A stretch of DNA of 64,000 nt. Origin: Rhodocyclaceae bacterium. GTDB lineage: Bacteria; Pseudomonadota; Gammaproteobacteria; Burkholderiales; Rhodocyclaceae. Positions within the stretch are counted from its first letter, which is position 1. The number at the start of each line of letters is the position of its first letter. The notes beneath the pieces are model-generated. The model searched no databases. It was given only the letters and a program-made list of their open reading frames with translations, and was not told the DNA's origin. Where the stretch lies: contig JAGRGB010000089.1 of the NCBI GenBank assembly GCA_020445745.1, positions 20,419-84,418 on the forward strand, written 5' to 3'. The position numbers and the translations under genes were made by a program. Below, one piece after another: positions 51,161-62,076 of this stretch.

Positions 51161-52561
51161 TCATTGATGGAACAGCGCCTCGAGCTTCAGCACCGAGTCG
51201 TCATAGTTCTCGCGCTCGTCGATGCGTTGCTGCAGGAAGGCCTCGATCTTGGGGTAGAGCGCGACCGCGGCGTCGAGCACCGGATCGGCGCCGGCCTGGT
51301 AGGCGCCGACCGCGATCAGGTCGCGGGAGCGCTGATAGCGGGAGAAGAACTGCTTGAAATGGCGCACCACGTCGAAGTGCTGGGCCTTGACCAGGTTGTG
51401 CATGGCACGCGAGATCGACTGCTCGATGTCCAGCGCCGGGTAGTGACCTTGGTCCGCAAGGGTGCGCGACAGCACGAAGTGACCGTCGAGGATCGCGCGT
51501 GCCGCATCGGCGATCGGATCCTGCTGGTCGTCGCCCTCGGTCAGCACCGTGTAGAAGGCGGTGATCGAGCCGCCGCCGTCCGGCCCGTTGCCGGCGCGCT
51601 CGACCAGCGCCGGCAGTCGCGCAAAGACGCTGGGCGGGTAGCCGCGGGTCACCGGAGGCTCGCCGATCGCCAGCGCGATCTCGCGCTGGGCCATCGCGTA
51701 GCGGGTCAGCGAGTCCATGATCAGCAGGACCTGATGGCCCTGATCGCGGAAGTACTCGGCGATGGTGGTGGCATAGGCGGCGCCCTGCAGCCGCATCAGC
51801 GGACTGGTGTCGGCGGGAGCGGCGACCACCACCGATCGCGCCAGGCCGTCCTCGCCCAGGTTGTCCTCGATGAACTCCTTGACTTCGCGACCACGCTCGC
51901 CGATCAGTCCGACCACGACCACGTCGGCCGCAGTGAAGCGGGCCATCATGCCGATCAGCACCGACTTGCCGACGCCGGAACCGGCGAACAGGCCGACCCG
52001 TTGGCCGCGACCGACCGTCAACAATGCATTGATGGCACGAATGCCGACGTCCATCGACTGGCGGATCTGTGCCCGCTGCAGCGGATTGGTCGGCCGCGAC
52101 TGCAACGAACGCACTGCCTTGGCCTTGATCGGACCCTTGCCATCCAGCGCGCGTCCGGCGCCGTCGACGACCCGGCCCAGCAATTCGCCGCCGACCGGCA
52201 GGTGCTTGGCGCGGTCGGAAGCGCGCCGCCGGGGCTCGATCCGCTCCCGCGCCTGCAATTGGGGCTGAACCGGCTCGACCGGCAGCACCAGCGCGCCCGG
52301 GGCCAGGCCGAAGACGTCGTCGGTCGGCATCATGTAGAGTTTTTCGCCGTGGAAGCCCACCACTTCGGCTTCGACTGCGCCGCTGCCCGGCACCATGATG
52401 CGGCAGCCCGAGCCCAGTGGCAGCTTCAATCCGGCAGCCTCCATCACCAGTCCGTTGATTCTCGTCAGGCGGCCGTAGAGCTGAAACGGCGGGCTGGCGC
52501 TCGCCAGCTTTCGCGAATCCCGCAGGAAATTGCGCCAGACCTCGGTGTGCTGCTGCGTCAT
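51161..52561 (-). CDS. fliI: Flagellum-specific ATPase FliI
   Basis: A 466-residue export ATPase of the F1-beta family. Walker A is [11 protein letters not shown], Walker [20 protein letters not shown], and [15 protein letters not shown] is the family hallmark. Residues 1-30 bind FliH. The start overlaps the fliH stop by three bases (ATGA). Confidence 0.97.
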   Translation of the reverse strand: MTQQHTEVWRNFLRDSRKLASASPPFQLYGRLTRINGLVMEAAGLKLPLGSGCRIMVPGSGAVEAEVVGFHGEKLYMMPTDDVFGLAPGALVLPVEPVQPQLQARERIEPRRRASDRAKHLPVGGELLGRVVDGAGRALDGKGPIKAKAVRSLQSRPTNPLQRAQIRQSMDVGIRAINALLTVGRGQRVGLFAGSGVGKSVLIGMMARFTAADVVVVGLIGERGREVKEFIEDNLGEDGLARSVVVAAPADTSPLMRLQGAAYATTIAEYFRDQGHQVLLIMDSLTRYAMAQREIALAIGEPPVTRGYPPSVFARLPALVERAGNGPDGGGSITAFYTVLTEGDDQQDPIADAARAILDGHFVLSRTLADQGHYPALDIEQSISRAMHNLVKAQHFDVVRHFKQFFSRYQRSRDLIAVGAYQAGADPVLDAAVALYPKIEAFLQQRIDERENYDDSVLKLEALFHQ

Positions 52562-53298
52562 GGCGTTATCCCGGCGGCGTCGTCGCGACCGAGGTTCGAC
52601 AGGATCCGCTTCCAGCGGGTCTCCAGGGTGGCGTCGAGTTCGCTGCCGCTTGCCTCCAGCCGGCAGCCGCCGCGGCCGATCGCGTCATCTTCGATGATGC
52701 GGTGTCCCAGGTGGGCGACCTGCTCGCCCAGATACTCGCGAATCAGACCGGCATCCTCCGGATGGAGGTGCACCAGCGCGTTGTTCTGGGGGAATTGCTG
52801 CAGGGCTTCACGGACGGTGTCGAGGACGGTCTCCGGGAAATTGCGCAGTTCGCGACGGATCAGGTGGCGGGCGATCTCGATCGCGACATCGAGCAGTTCC
52901 TGGGCGATCTCGGTGTCCAGGGTCTGCATCGCCTGATCCATGCTCTCGGCTAGGCCGTGCAGTTGCATCGCCTCGACGCGCCCGCGCGCGGTGCCCTCCT
53001 CGTAGCCGGCGTCGAAACCCGACTTGCGCGCCGACTCGTAGATCTCCTCGATCTCCTCGGCGGTGGGCAGCTTGAACTGGGGGGGGTCTTCCGCCGTCGT
53101 CTGGGGCGGGTCGTCGGTTTCCGCCTCCCGGCCGATCTCGTCGGCCATCGCGGCCTCGGTTTCGCGTTCGGCTGTGAGCGGCAGCGGAGCGTCGGCGATG
53201 GCGTCGGCGCCGTCGGCGTCACCGAAGTCGGGCGGCTGCCACGGTCGGTAGGCGCCGGACGCCTGATGGCGGGTGATCGCGCTCACCGGACTGGCCAC
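52558..53298 (-). CDS. fliH: Flagellar assembly protein FliH
   Basis: A 246-residue regulator of FliI. A variable acidic N-terminus precedes a helical region with [19 protein letters not shown] and the C-terminal V/E-ATPase-stator-like domain ([26 protein letters not shown], about 130-230). Its first 30 residues are poorly conserved, so the start could be further in. A 102-base gap separates it from fliG. Confidence 0.88.
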   Translation of the reverse strand: MASPVSAITRHQASGAYRPWQPPDFGDADGADAIADAPLPLTAERETEAAMADEIGREAETDDPPQTTAEDPPQFKLPTAEEIEEIYESARKSGFDAGYEEGTARGRVEAMQLHGLAESMDQAMQTLDTEIAQELLDVAIEIARHLIRRELRNFPETVLDTVREALQQFPQNNALVHLHPEDAGLIREYLGEQVAHLGHRIIEDDAIGRGGCRLEASGSELDATLETRWKRILSNLGRDDAAGITP

Positions 53299-53400
53299 CG
53301 ATCGCGACGCGACGCCCTGCCGGGCGGCGGACGAGTGCCCGCGTCGCGCGACCGCTGGGGCGCGCGTCGGGCCAGCCGCGTGTCGACGGGCACCGTGGCG

Positions 53401-54399
53401 TCAGACGAAGGCATCGTCGCCGCCCTTGCCGCCGAGCACGATCTGGCCTTCCTCGGAGAGCCGGCGGACGATCTTCAGGATCTCCTTTTGTTCCGCCTCG
53501 ACCTCCGACAGGCGCACCGGTCCGCGTGAGTCCAGGTCCTCCCGCAGCATCTCCGCGGCGCGGCTCGACATGTTGTTGAAGATCTTGTCGCGCAACTCGG
53601 GCGGCGCGCCTTTCAACGCTACCACCAGCGAATCCGACTGTACTTCGCGCAGGATCGTCTGGATTCCGCGATCGTCGATCTCGAGCAGGTTCTCGAACAC
53701 GAACATCTCGTCGAGTATCTTTTGCGCCAGATCCGGGTCGTACTCGCGGACGTTGTCGACCACCGCGGTTTCGGCCGCCGAGCCGACGAAGTTGAGAATC
53801 TCCGCGGCGTGGCGCACGCCGCCCATCGCCGCCTTCTTGACGTTGCTCGAACCGGCCAGCATGCGCGTCAGCGCGTCGTTGAGCTCGCGCAGCGCGGTCG
53901 GCTGGACACCGTCGAGGGTGGCGATGCGCAGCACCACGTCGTTGCGCAGGCGTTCCGGGAACTGCTTGAGGATTTCACCGGCCTGGTCGTACTCGAGGTG
54001 CACCAGAATGGTGGCGATGATCTGGGGATGTTCGTTCTTGATCAGGTCGGCAGCGGTCGCCGAGTCCATCCATTTCAGGCTCTCGATGCCAGCCGTGTCG
54101 GAGCCCTGCAGCACCCGGTTGATCAGATGGGCTGCGCGGTCGTCGCCGAGGGCCTTGGTCAGCATCATCTTGATGTGTTCGTGATCGACCTCGAGCGGAG
54201 ATCCCTTCAGCGCATGTGCGTCGAGCTCGTCGAGCACCGCCTCGACCTTCTCCCGCGGCTGCGAGGGCAGGGCCGCCATTGCCGCGCCGAGCTTCTGGAC
54301 CTCGCGTGGCCCGAGCGCCTTGAGCACCTCGGCAGCCTCGTCCGGGCCGAGGGACATCAGCAGCGTCGCGGCTTTCTCGAGCCCTTCATCGCTGCTCAC
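53401..54399 (-). CDS. fliG: Flagellar motor switch protein FliG
   Basis: A 332-residue rotor protein of standard length. LEKAATLLMSLGPDEAAEVLK starts the FliF-binding N domain, EHPQIIATILVHLEYDQAGEIL the middle domain, and the C-terminal torque helix carries the conserved charges (RGPVRLSEVEAEQKEIL). It overlaps fliF by 14 bases. Confidence 0.97.
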   Translation of the reverse strand: MSSDEGLEKAATLLMSLGPDEAAEVLKALGPREVQKLGAAMAALPSQPREKVEAVLDELDAHALKGSPLEVDHEHIKMMLTKALGDDRAAHLINRVLQGSDTAGIESLKWMDSATAADLIKNEHPQIIATILVHLEYDQAGEILKQFPERLRNDVVLRIATLDGVQPTALRELNDALTRMLAGSSNVKKAAMGGVRHAAEILNFVGSAAETAVVDNVREYDPDLAQKILDEMFVFENLLEIDDRGIQTILREVQSDSLVVALKGAPPELRDKIFNNMSSRAAEMLREDLDSRGPVRLSEVEAEQKEILKIVRRLSEEGQIVLGGKGGDDAFV

Positions 54400-56071
54400 T
54401 GCTGCTACCTCCGATCCATTCCTTCAACAGGCTGGCGATCACCTTCGGGTTGTCCTGCGCCAGCTTGCGGGCGCGAGCGAGCTTTTCCTCGAAGCTCTGC
54501 TGGGCGGCAGCCTCGGGCGACAGGGTCACTTCCGCGTCTTCCTCACCTTCCTCGCCCTCGGCCTCCTCGGCGGCGGCCGCCTCGTCCTCTTCTTCGGCCA
54601 CCGGCTCCGGCAACACCTGCTTCAGCAGTGGCCGGATCACGCCGAAGGCGACGAAGGCCAGGACGGCGAGCACGATCAGGTAGCGCAGCGCCTCCTTGGC
54701 GATCGCGATGATCTCCGGATCCTTCCACAGCGGCAATTCCGGCAGGATCTCTTCCGGGGCCTCGGTGAAGATGCTGCTGGCCACGTTCAGGGTGTCGCCG
54801 CGGGCTTCGGAATAGCCGACCGCCTCCCTGACCAGGTCGGTGATCTTGCGGATCTCCTCGTCGCTGAGGGCGGCGGTTTCGACCGCGCCCTTGGCGTTGG
54901 TCGTGCTGCGATGGTTCAGCACCACGGCCACCGACAGCCGGCGGATTTCGCCGACGGCCCGGCGCACGTGCTGGATCGTCTTGTCGAGTTCGTAATTGAC
55001 GATCGCGTTGCGGTTGCTGGTGCCGATCTTTTCCTGGCCGGCGTTCGCGCCGTTGCCGTTCGCCGGCGCGGTCAGCGGCGCGGTGGCCGGCACCGGGGGC
55101 TGATTGGTCAGCGCGCCGGGCACGCCCTGGGCTCCGAGATCGCCGCTCACGGTCTCGGAGGTCTGCTGGCTGCGGATCGCCTGTTCCGGTGCGGGGTTCG
55201 GCTTGTAGATTTCGGCGGTCTGTTCGGTTCGCGTGAAATCGACGTCGGCCGTGACCTGGGCGCGGAAGTTGCCGGCGCCCACCACCGGGCTCAGGATCGT
55301 GCGGATGCGATCGATGTAGCCGCGCTCCAGTTCCTCGACGTACTCGAGCTGGGTCGGGTCGAGACCGCCGTCGCGCTTGTAGGCGCCAGCGGTCAGCAAC
55401 TGGCCGCTCTGATCGACCACGCTGACCTGGTCGGTCGCCAGTTGCGGAACTGACGAAGCCACCAGATGAACGATGCCGGCGACCTGGATTTCGTCGAGTC
55501 GTCGCCCGGGCAGCAGATTGACCAGCACCGACGCGGTCGGCGACTGCTGGTTTCTGAGAAAGGCGGTCTGCTTCGGGATCGCCAGGTGCACCCGGGCGCG
55601 GGAGATCGAGGCCAGCGTCTGTATTGTGCGCGACAGCTCGCCCTCGAGCGCGCGCTGGTAATTCACCTGCTCGTGAAACTGGGATACGCCGAGCTTCTGC
55701 CCTTCCATCAGTTCGAAGCCGACCATGCCGCCCCGTGGCAGGCCGTCGGCGGCGAGTCGCAGGCGGATGTCGTGGACCATGTCCTGGGGCACCAGAATGG
55801 CGCCGCCGCCTGCCGAGAAACGGTAGGGCACGTTCTGCTGCTGCAGTGCGGTGACGATGGCGCCGCCGTCGCGCTCTTCGAGATTCGAGAACAGCACCGC
55901 GTAGTCCGCTTCCTGGCTCCACAGCCAGACGCCGACCAGCAATGCGATCGCAGCGGCCACGGCAGCGCCGGCAGACAGCTTCTGCCGTTGCGACAGATTG
56001 CTGAAGTTCTGCACGACCTGCCCGAAGCCCGAAGGCGCCGGTGCGTCGATTGCTGATTCGGCGGTGGCCAT
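54386..56071 (-). CDS. fliF: Flagellar MS-ring protein FliF
   Basis: A 561-residue membrane ring protein with two transmembrane helices (about 36-55 and 455-475). The conserved periplasmic parts are YAVLFSNLEERDGGAIVTALQQ and RGGMVGFELMEGQKLGVSQF, and the acidic C-terminal FliG-binding tail follows. It is the first gene of the fliFGHIJK-LMN run, divergent from flrB. Confidence 0.97.
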   Translation of the reverse strand: MATAESAIDAPAPSGFGQVVQNFSNLSQRQKLSAGAAVAAAIALLVGVWLWSQEADYAVLFSNLEERDGGAIVTALQQQNVPYRFSAGGGAILVPQDMVHDIRLRLAADGLPRGGMVGFELMEGQKLGVSQFHEQVNYQRALEGELSRTIQTLASISRARVHLAIPKQTAFLRNQQSPTASVLVNLLPGRRLDEIQVAGIVHLVASSVPQLATDQVSVVDQSGQLLTAGAYKRDGGLDPTQLEYVEELERGYIDRIRTILSPVVGAGNFRAQVTADVDFTRTEQTAEIYKPNPAPEQAIRSQQTSETVSGDLGAQGVPGALTNQPPVPATAPLTAPANGNGANAGQEKIGTSNRNAIVNYELDKTIQHVRRAVGEIRRLSVAVVLNHRSTTNAKGAVETAALSDEEIRKITDLVREAVGYSEARGDTLNVASSIFTEAPEEILPELPLWKDPEIIAIAKEALRYLIVLAVLAFVAFGVIRPLLKQVLPEPVAEEEDEAAAAEEAEGEEGEEDAEVTLSPEAAAQQSFEEKLARARKLAQDNPKVIASLLKEWIGGSSSEQR

Positions 56072-56150
56072 CTCGAATGATTCCTGCGGACAACGCTATT
56101 CCGGATGGGCGCATTCTGTGGCGCCGATGTCGATCCCGGTCAGTGAATTA

Positions 56151-56178
56151 GCGGCAGTTTTTGCCGCCTATTTGCCGG
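56151..56178 (-). promoter_or_regulatory. Candidate sigma-54 element and hairpin before fliF
   Basis: On the minus strand CCGGCAAATAGGCGGCA (56178-56162) has GG and GC 12 bases apart; the -24 part fits, while the -12 reads CGGC in place of TTGC. GCGGCA (56151-56156) and TGCCGC (56162-56167) form an inverted repeat with a five-base loop near the expected start. The match is only moderate. Confidence 0.38.
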
Positions 56179-56233
56179 TAGCCGCGGGCTGCTCCCCCCG
56201 TAAAGTGATGGCAACACGATGGAAAGGTCCGCG

Positions 56234-57393
56234 ATGTCGAGCCCACTGCAAGTCGCTGCCGATGAGACCGGAGACGACGCGAATGCGCTGCCCCGCATGA
56301 GCGCGGTGGAACTCGCCGAAGCGTTTGCCGCGTTCAGCCGCGCCTCCGAGGAATTGTCGTCTGCCTACGGCGCGCTGCAGGGGCAGGTGAGCCAGCTCAC
56401 CGAACGCCTGTCGGTGCTGATGGAAGCATTGCCGGCCGGGGTGCTGGTACTCGACCGCGAGCGGCGCATCGCCCAGGCCAACCGTGCCGCCCAGAGACTG
56501 TTCGGCGAGGAACTGGGGGGCGCGGGATGGTCCGTTCTGGAGTCGCGGCTGGTGGCGACCGAAACGCCGGGCGAATGGCGCTTCGACGGCGGAGCCGGCA
56601 GCCACCGGCTGTCGGTATCGCTGACCTCGCTGGAGTCCGGTGAAGGCTCGATCGTGCTGCTGCACGACATCAGCGACACCCATCGCATGCGACTGCAGGT
56701 GGAACGCAATGACCGGCTGGCGGCGATGGGCGAGATGGTCGCCGGACTGGCCCACCAGCTGCGGACGCCGCTGGCGGCGGCCTTGCTCTACGTGTCCAAC
56801 CTCGGGCAGCCGGAACTCGGTGCGGCCGAGCGTGCCCGCGTCGTCGAGCGCACGCTGGAGCGCCTGCGGCTGCTCGAACGCCTGATCCGCGACATGCTGC
56901 TGTTCGCCCGTGGCGATACCCGGCAGCGCGAGCGTTTCGGCGCCTGCGAGCTGGCGGCCGAACTGACCCATACCCTCGACCCGGTGGCGCGCTCGCGCCA
57001 GGTGAATTTCATCGACTGCTGTGAATGTCCCGAGGCTTTGCTCAGCGGCGATCGCAAGGCCTTGGCCGGCGCCCTGACCAACCTGCTGGAGAACGCCGTG
57101 CAGGCCACGCCGGCCGAAGGCTCGGTGAATTTTCGCGTCAGCCGGCAAGACGAGCAGATCTGCTTTCGGATCTCGGACACCGGCCGCGGCATGGGCGACG
57201 AATTGCTCGACCGCATCTTCGAACCCTTCTTCACGACGCGCGCCGAAGGGACCGGCCTCGGCCTCGCGATCGCACGCAGCGTGGCACGCGCCCACGGCGG
57301 CGATATCGAGGTCAGCTCCGAGCCAGGTCGCGGCACCACCTTCACGCTGAACCTGCCGGCCCACGTCGATGCCGTGCAGCCGGAGCCGACGTC

Positions 57394-57397
<4 letters not shown>
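56234..57397 (+). CDS. flrB: Flagellar two-component sensor kinase FlrB/FleS
   Basis: A 387-residue soluble histidine kinase with no transmembrane helix. A PAS domain (about 60-150, MEALPAGVLVLDRERRIAQAN) is followed by a HisKA domain with the phosphoacceptor in GLAHQLRTPL (His174) and an HATPase domain (NLLENAVQATP, DTGRGM, GTGLGLAIA). It resembles FlrB/FleS, which phosphorylates the adjacent activator to turn on class III flagellar genes. ATG at 56234 has GGAAAGG six bases upstream; ATG at 56219 does not. The stop overlaps flrC (ATGA). Confidence 0.9.
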
Positions 57398-58779
<1,382 letters not shown>

Positions 58780-58821
58780 TCGCCGGGGCGGGCACCGATG
58801 CCCCCGGGCCGCCAAGGGGCT

Positions 58822-58837
58822 TGGCACGGCTGTTGCT
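58822..58837 (+). promoter_or_regulatory. Sigma-54 promoter of fliE
   Basis: TGGCACGGCTGTTGCT matches the consensus TGGCACGN4TTGCW at every fixed position. Predicted start about 58848, 29 bases before the fliE ATG. It lies 42 bases after the flrC stop. Confidence 0.9.
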
Positions 58838-58876
58838 GTGCTAGACTGCGATTACGCCCCGATCCGGAGATCGACG

Positions 58877-59200
58877 ATGGATACCCGCGGAATTGAACAG
58901 ATGCTCTCCGAACTGCGCTCGACGGCGCAGGCGGCCGGCGCTGCCAAGCCCGCCGGGCCCGACGCCGGCGGCGAGCAGGTCGATTTCAGCGAAGTGCTGC
59001 AGAACGCGCTGAAGGACGTCAGCGCGGCGCAGCAGGAAGCGCGCCAAATGTCCAAGGATTTTCAGGCCGGCGACCCCAACGTGAACCTGCAGGACGTGAT
59101 GGTCAACCTGCAGAAGGCCAATCTTTCCTTCCAGCAGATGGTGCAGGTTCGCAACCGCTTGGTCACCGCCTATCAGGACATCATGAACATGCCGGTGTGA
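58877..59200 (+). CDS. fliE: Flagellar hook-basal body complex protein FliE
   Basis: A 107-residue rod adaptor with the conserved half VDFSEVLQNALKDVSAAQQEA, GDPNVNLQDVMVNLQKANLSFQ and VQVRNRLVTAYQDIMNMPV. It joins the MS ring to the rod. ATG at 58877 has GGAG upstream; a GTG 39 bases earlier would lie inside the sigma-54 promoter. It is monocistronic here, ending at a strong terminator, and is separated from fliF, which usually follows it. Confidence 0.95.
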   Translation: MDTRGIEQMLSELRSTAQAAGAAKPAGPDAGGEQVDFSEVLQNALKDVSAAQQEARQMSKDFQAGDPNVNLQDVMVNLQKANLSFQQMVQVRNRLVTAYQDIMNMPV

Positions 59201-59211
59201 TTCTGATCCGG

Positions 59212-59258
59212 CTGCAAATGGAAAAGCCCTGCATTCCGCGGGGCTTTTCCATTTGCAG
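59212..59258. terminator. Strong bidirectional terminator between fliE and ycgR
   Basis: An 18-base-pair perfect stem (59212-59229 with 59241-59258) surrounds an 11-base loop. The arms contain GGAAAAGCCC and GGGCTTTTCC, which give A-rich upstream and T-rich downstream sides in both directions. It lies between two convergent genes, so it can end transcripts from both. Confidence 0.9.
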
Positions 59259-59333
59259 TGGCCTGTGCCCGGGCGCCGTCGCCGCAGAACGTCCGACGCA
59301 TGGCGCACGCCGCCGGGGCGGCAAATCGCCACC

Positions 59334-60107
59334 TCAGAGTCGGCGCGCGCGGGCGTTGCGCTCGCGCTCGGTCTTCAGAATGTAGCGCTGGATCATGTTT
59401 TCGGCGCCGGGCGACAGTTTCACGAACTGGCAGCCGGCACGCAGCATCGTCACGCCGTTGCGATTGGTCACCCGGAAGATGTTGCGGATTCTGAGGCGGG
59501 TGACGATGGTGCCGAATTCGGGCAGCACCAGTGTGCATTCATCGAACACCGCATCGGTAGACAGGCGCATCTCCTTGGGCGGTACCAGCACGCCGATGCC
59601 GCCACCCGAGATGTCCATCACCCGCGCCTCGAAGACTTCGAGGCTACTGCCCTGCCGAACCGGGATGGTGCACACCAGCGCCTGGCTGGTCGGTGTCACC
59701 AGGCGGAAATACTCGCGCCGCTGCAGGCGCAGCACCTTTTCCGGAGGCGGTGCCACCAGAGCCGTGTGTCCGTCGTGGCTGCCGGCCTCGAGCGCTTCGG
59801 TGGAGAACTGCACCTTGATCTTCTCGAGCAACGCGCTGAAGGTCACCGACGCCGCGGCCGTGAGCCTGCGATTGCCGTCGTCGTCGTGGGCGGAATCGAA
59901 ATACAGCCGACCGGTGGCGGTGTCGATGCCGAGCAGCGTGGTCAGCACGAAGTCGCGCCGGCGGTCCGGGTGGGCGGAGACGATGCAGCGCTGCTGCACG
60001 AGGCCGTTCAGGACCGCGTTGATTTCCCGCGGATCGCGTAGCACGTACTCCGAATAGTCGGCTGCATCCAGTAACTCGATTCGCTTGTCGTCGGTGGTCG
60101 CCGCCAT
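59334..60107 (-). CDS. ycgR: Flagellar brake protein YcgR (PilZ domain)
   Basis: A 257-residue protein with an N-terminal YcgR domain (about 15-125) and a C-terminal PilZ domain (about 130-250). Both c-di-GMP-binding motifs are intact: R-x3-R in LQRREYFR and D-x-S-x2-G as DISGGGIG. On binding c-di-GMP it acts on FliG/FliM or MotA and slows swimming. It starts the short run ycgR downstream of fhlB on the minus strand. Confidence 0.93.
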   Translation of the reverse strand: MAATTDDKRIELLDAADYSEYVLRDPREINAVLNGLVQQRCIVSAHPDRRRDFVLTTLLGIDTATGRLYFDSAHDDDGNRRLTAAASVTFSALLEKIKVQFSTEALEAGSHDGHTALVAPPPEKVLRLQRREYFRLVTPTSQALVCTIPVRQGSSLEVFEARVMDISGGGIGVLVPPKEMRLSTDAVFDECTLVLPEFGTIVTRLRIRNIFRVTNRNGVTMLRAGCQFVKLSPGAENMIQRYILKTERERNARARRL

Positions 60108-60178
60108 GGAGAATGCCGTCTTCGCTTTGGGGTACGAAATCCTATGTTATCCCTGTCGACCTCGGGATTGGCCCCGGT

Positions 60179-60511
60179 CTAGCGATTTGCTCGCCGCTCC
60201 AGGTTCGATGGCAGGTCGTGCGCGACCGGCGGCGCTTCGTCGCCACCCTGCTCGAGCCGGTATAGCCAGGCCAGCAATTCCGCCACTGCCAGATAGAGCT
60301 GGGGCGGAATCCGGTCATCCAGATCGACCTGCATCAGCAGGCTCAGCAACTCCGGTGACTCGTGGACGTAAACACCGGCCTCGCGCGCCCGTTCGATGAT
60401 CTCCACGGCGATCAGGCCGCGCCCCTTGGCGACCACCTTCGGGGCTGCGTCGCCGGCCGTGTACGCGAGCGCAACGGCCTCGGCGCGTGATCCCTCGTCG
60501 GCGTCGCTCAT
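60179..60511 (-). CDS. fhlB: FlhB C-terminal domain homologue (FhlB/FlhX)
   Basis: A 110-residue cytoplasmic protein equivalent only to the part of FlhB after its self-cleavage site: AVALAYTAGDAAPKVVAKGRGLIAVEIIERARE, VYVHESPELLSLLMQVDLDD and IPPQLYLAVAELLAWLYRL. No transmembrane part and no NPTH site are present. Such proteins are known to substitute for the cleaved FlhB fragment and affect substrate switching. The ATG overlaps the 3' end of the second FliK-like gene by four bases. Confidence 0.88.
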   Translation of the reverse strand: MSDADEGSRAEAVALAYTAGDAAPKVVAKGRGLIAVEIIERAREAGVYVHESPELLSLLMQVDLDDRIPPQLYLAVAELLAWLYRLEQGGDEAPPVAHDLPSNLERRANR

Positions 60512-61695
60512 CGCGATTCCTCCGCATTCGAACGCACCGCCACGGTCAGTCCGGCCAGCGGCAGGCCGGCTGTCGCGAGCGCTGCGGCGAGATCCTCTTC
60601 CGCCGCCGCGAAGCTTGCAGCGGTGGCGGCGTCATCGGCGGTCAGCTGCAGGGCGACGCCGGCGCTGCTCAGTTGCAGGCGTGCCTCGATGCCGCCGAGC
60701 CTCGGCAGCGTGACGCGCAAGGTGGTCTTCCAGGTGGCTTCGCCGTCGTCGCTGCCGTCGCCATCGCGCTCTTCCGGTTCCTCGATCTCGATCTCGACGG
60801 GCTGCCCCGGCCAGGCCGCCCCCTGCCAGGCATAGTTGCTGGTGGCCAGCGCGTCGAGCTGTTGATGAAGCAGTGGCATCAGCCGTTCCGGCACGGCACT
60901 GGCGTTGGCCGGGCCGGGGTTGCGCTGGGTGGCGGTGCCGTGACTGGTGGCGGCGACCTCTTCGGCGTCGGCCCCGGGCGCAGCCGTCGCCGTCTGGCTG
61001 GGTGGTGGAGAGGATGGCGTCGGAGGTGCCCGCGACGCGGCCGTGCCGGCCCCCTGGCGGGTGGCATCGGCGGGCGGGCCGTCGGCTCCGCCTCCGGGCA
61101 GCGCGGCGCGGCCACCGGTGAGCTGGCCTTGCGGCTGACGGAGCAGCATTTCGGTCGATACGTTGCCGGACAGCCAGCGCGCGAGCTGGGATTCGTAGAA
61201 CAGACCGCTCTCGCCGATTGCCTGGCGCAGCGCGGCGGCCAGCGGGGCCCCGGAAGCCGGTGGCGTCTGCAGCAAGGGCCGGCCGCCGGCGAGTTGGGCC
61301 GGAGGCGCCGGCGGCTGGCCGGTCAGCAGGAAGCTGATCAGCCGCCCGGTCTGGCTGAGCCGGGCTGCGGACGCAGCGGTGTTGCCGTCGGCAGGTGTCG
61401 CGATCACGGCCCTCGGCGTCGCGTGGGTGACGATCAGTTCCAGCGTCTGCCCGGAGCGGGCCGAATGGCGGGGCAGGGTCAGCGTATATTCGCGGCCCTC
61501 GATCAGCGCGCGGAAGATGTTCTCGGCCCGCGCTTCGCCGAGCGTCGCGACGATGCGCTGGCCCGGAAGGAAATCCGGCGGATCCTTCGACACCGCCGTT
61601 GCATTGCGCAGTGGCCCGACTTCCCTGGGTTCCTTCGAAAAGAACGACGCCTCGGTGAGCAGACGCAGACGGGCAGTCAGATCGGCCGGGATCAT
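60508..61695 (-). CDS. Second FliK-like hook-length control protein
   Basis: A 395-residue protein. An N-terminal module (about 1-105, with LPGQRIVATLGEARAENIF and SGQTLELIVTHATP) is followed by a Pro/Ala-rich low-complexity part (about 175-260). A C-terminal FliK-type domain (about 300-390, WKTTLRVTLPRLGGIEARLQLSS and LQLTADDA) completes it. Paired with fhlB, a combination seen in betaproteobacteria. It may set hook length together with, or in a different export phase from, the FliK at 49.3-50.6 kb. No specific gene name is safe. Confidence 0.75.
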   Translation of the reverse strand: MIPADLTARLRLLTEASFFSKEPREVGPLRNATAVSKDPPDFLPGQRIVATLGEARAENIFRALIEGREYTLTLPRHSARSGQTLELIVTHATPRAVIATPADGNTAASAARLSQTGRLISFLLTGQPPAPPAQLAGGRPLLQTPPASGAPLAAALRQAIGESGLFYESQLARWLSGNVSTEMLLRQPQGQLTGGRAALPGGGADGPPADATRQGAGTAASRAPPTPSSPPPSQTATAAPGADAEEVAATSHGTATQRNPGPANASAVPERLMPLLHQQLDALATSNYAWQGAAWPGQPVEIEIEEPEERDGDGSDDGEATWKTTLRVTLPRLGGIEARLQLSSAGVALQLTADDAATAASFAAAEEDLAAALATAGLPLAGLTVAVRSNAEESR

Positions 61696-61733
61696 GGCAG
61701 GCTACCCCTCTTCGATGGCCACCGCCGGGTGCG

Positions 61734-62066
61734 TCAGGGAGACTGCGCAAACGCGCCGTAGCTGCGGCTCAGATCGCGCTTGCGGGCGCTCCGTGAGAGC
61801 AGGTCGCGAATGCTGCCGAGGCAGGGCTCGACGATTTCCCGAATCGCACGATCGTCGGCCTGCATGGCGCGGATGATGGCCGTGATGCGTTCGCGTTCGA
61901 TCGGCGCGATGCCGGCGAACCGGCCCGCATCTGCAGCAAAATTGTCACGGCGATCGGCCAGTTCTTGCTCGAGCCGGACCAGCTGATCCCAGTCGTTGGC
62001 CTGCGCCGCAGCCCGCATGCGGCTCGAAAGCCGGCCCATCTCCTCGAAGCCGTCGAGCGTCCTCAT
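61734..62066 (-). CDS. fliT: FliT-family flagellar chaperone
   Basis: A 110-residue helical protein (MGRLSSRMRAAAQANDWDQL, LVRLEQELADRRDNF, RITAIIRAMQADDRAIREI) of FliT size and placement directly after fliS. FliT chaperones FliD and, in enterics, also restrains FlhDC. Sequence conservation in this family is low, so the name relies on position and helical pattern. Confidence 0.75.
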   Translation of the reverse strand: MRTLDGFEEMGRLSSRMRAAAQANDWDQLVRLEQELADRRDNFAADAGRFAGIAPIERERITAIIRAMQADDRAIREIVEPCLGSIRDLLSRSARKRDLSRSYGAFAQSP

Positions 62067-62076
62067 TGCCCCGGCC

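Noticed and set aside
60108-60178. Possible sigma-28 promoter before ycgR (GGGATAA with CCAA upstream)
   Set aside because: Only half of the -10 fits and there is no TAAA at the right distance.
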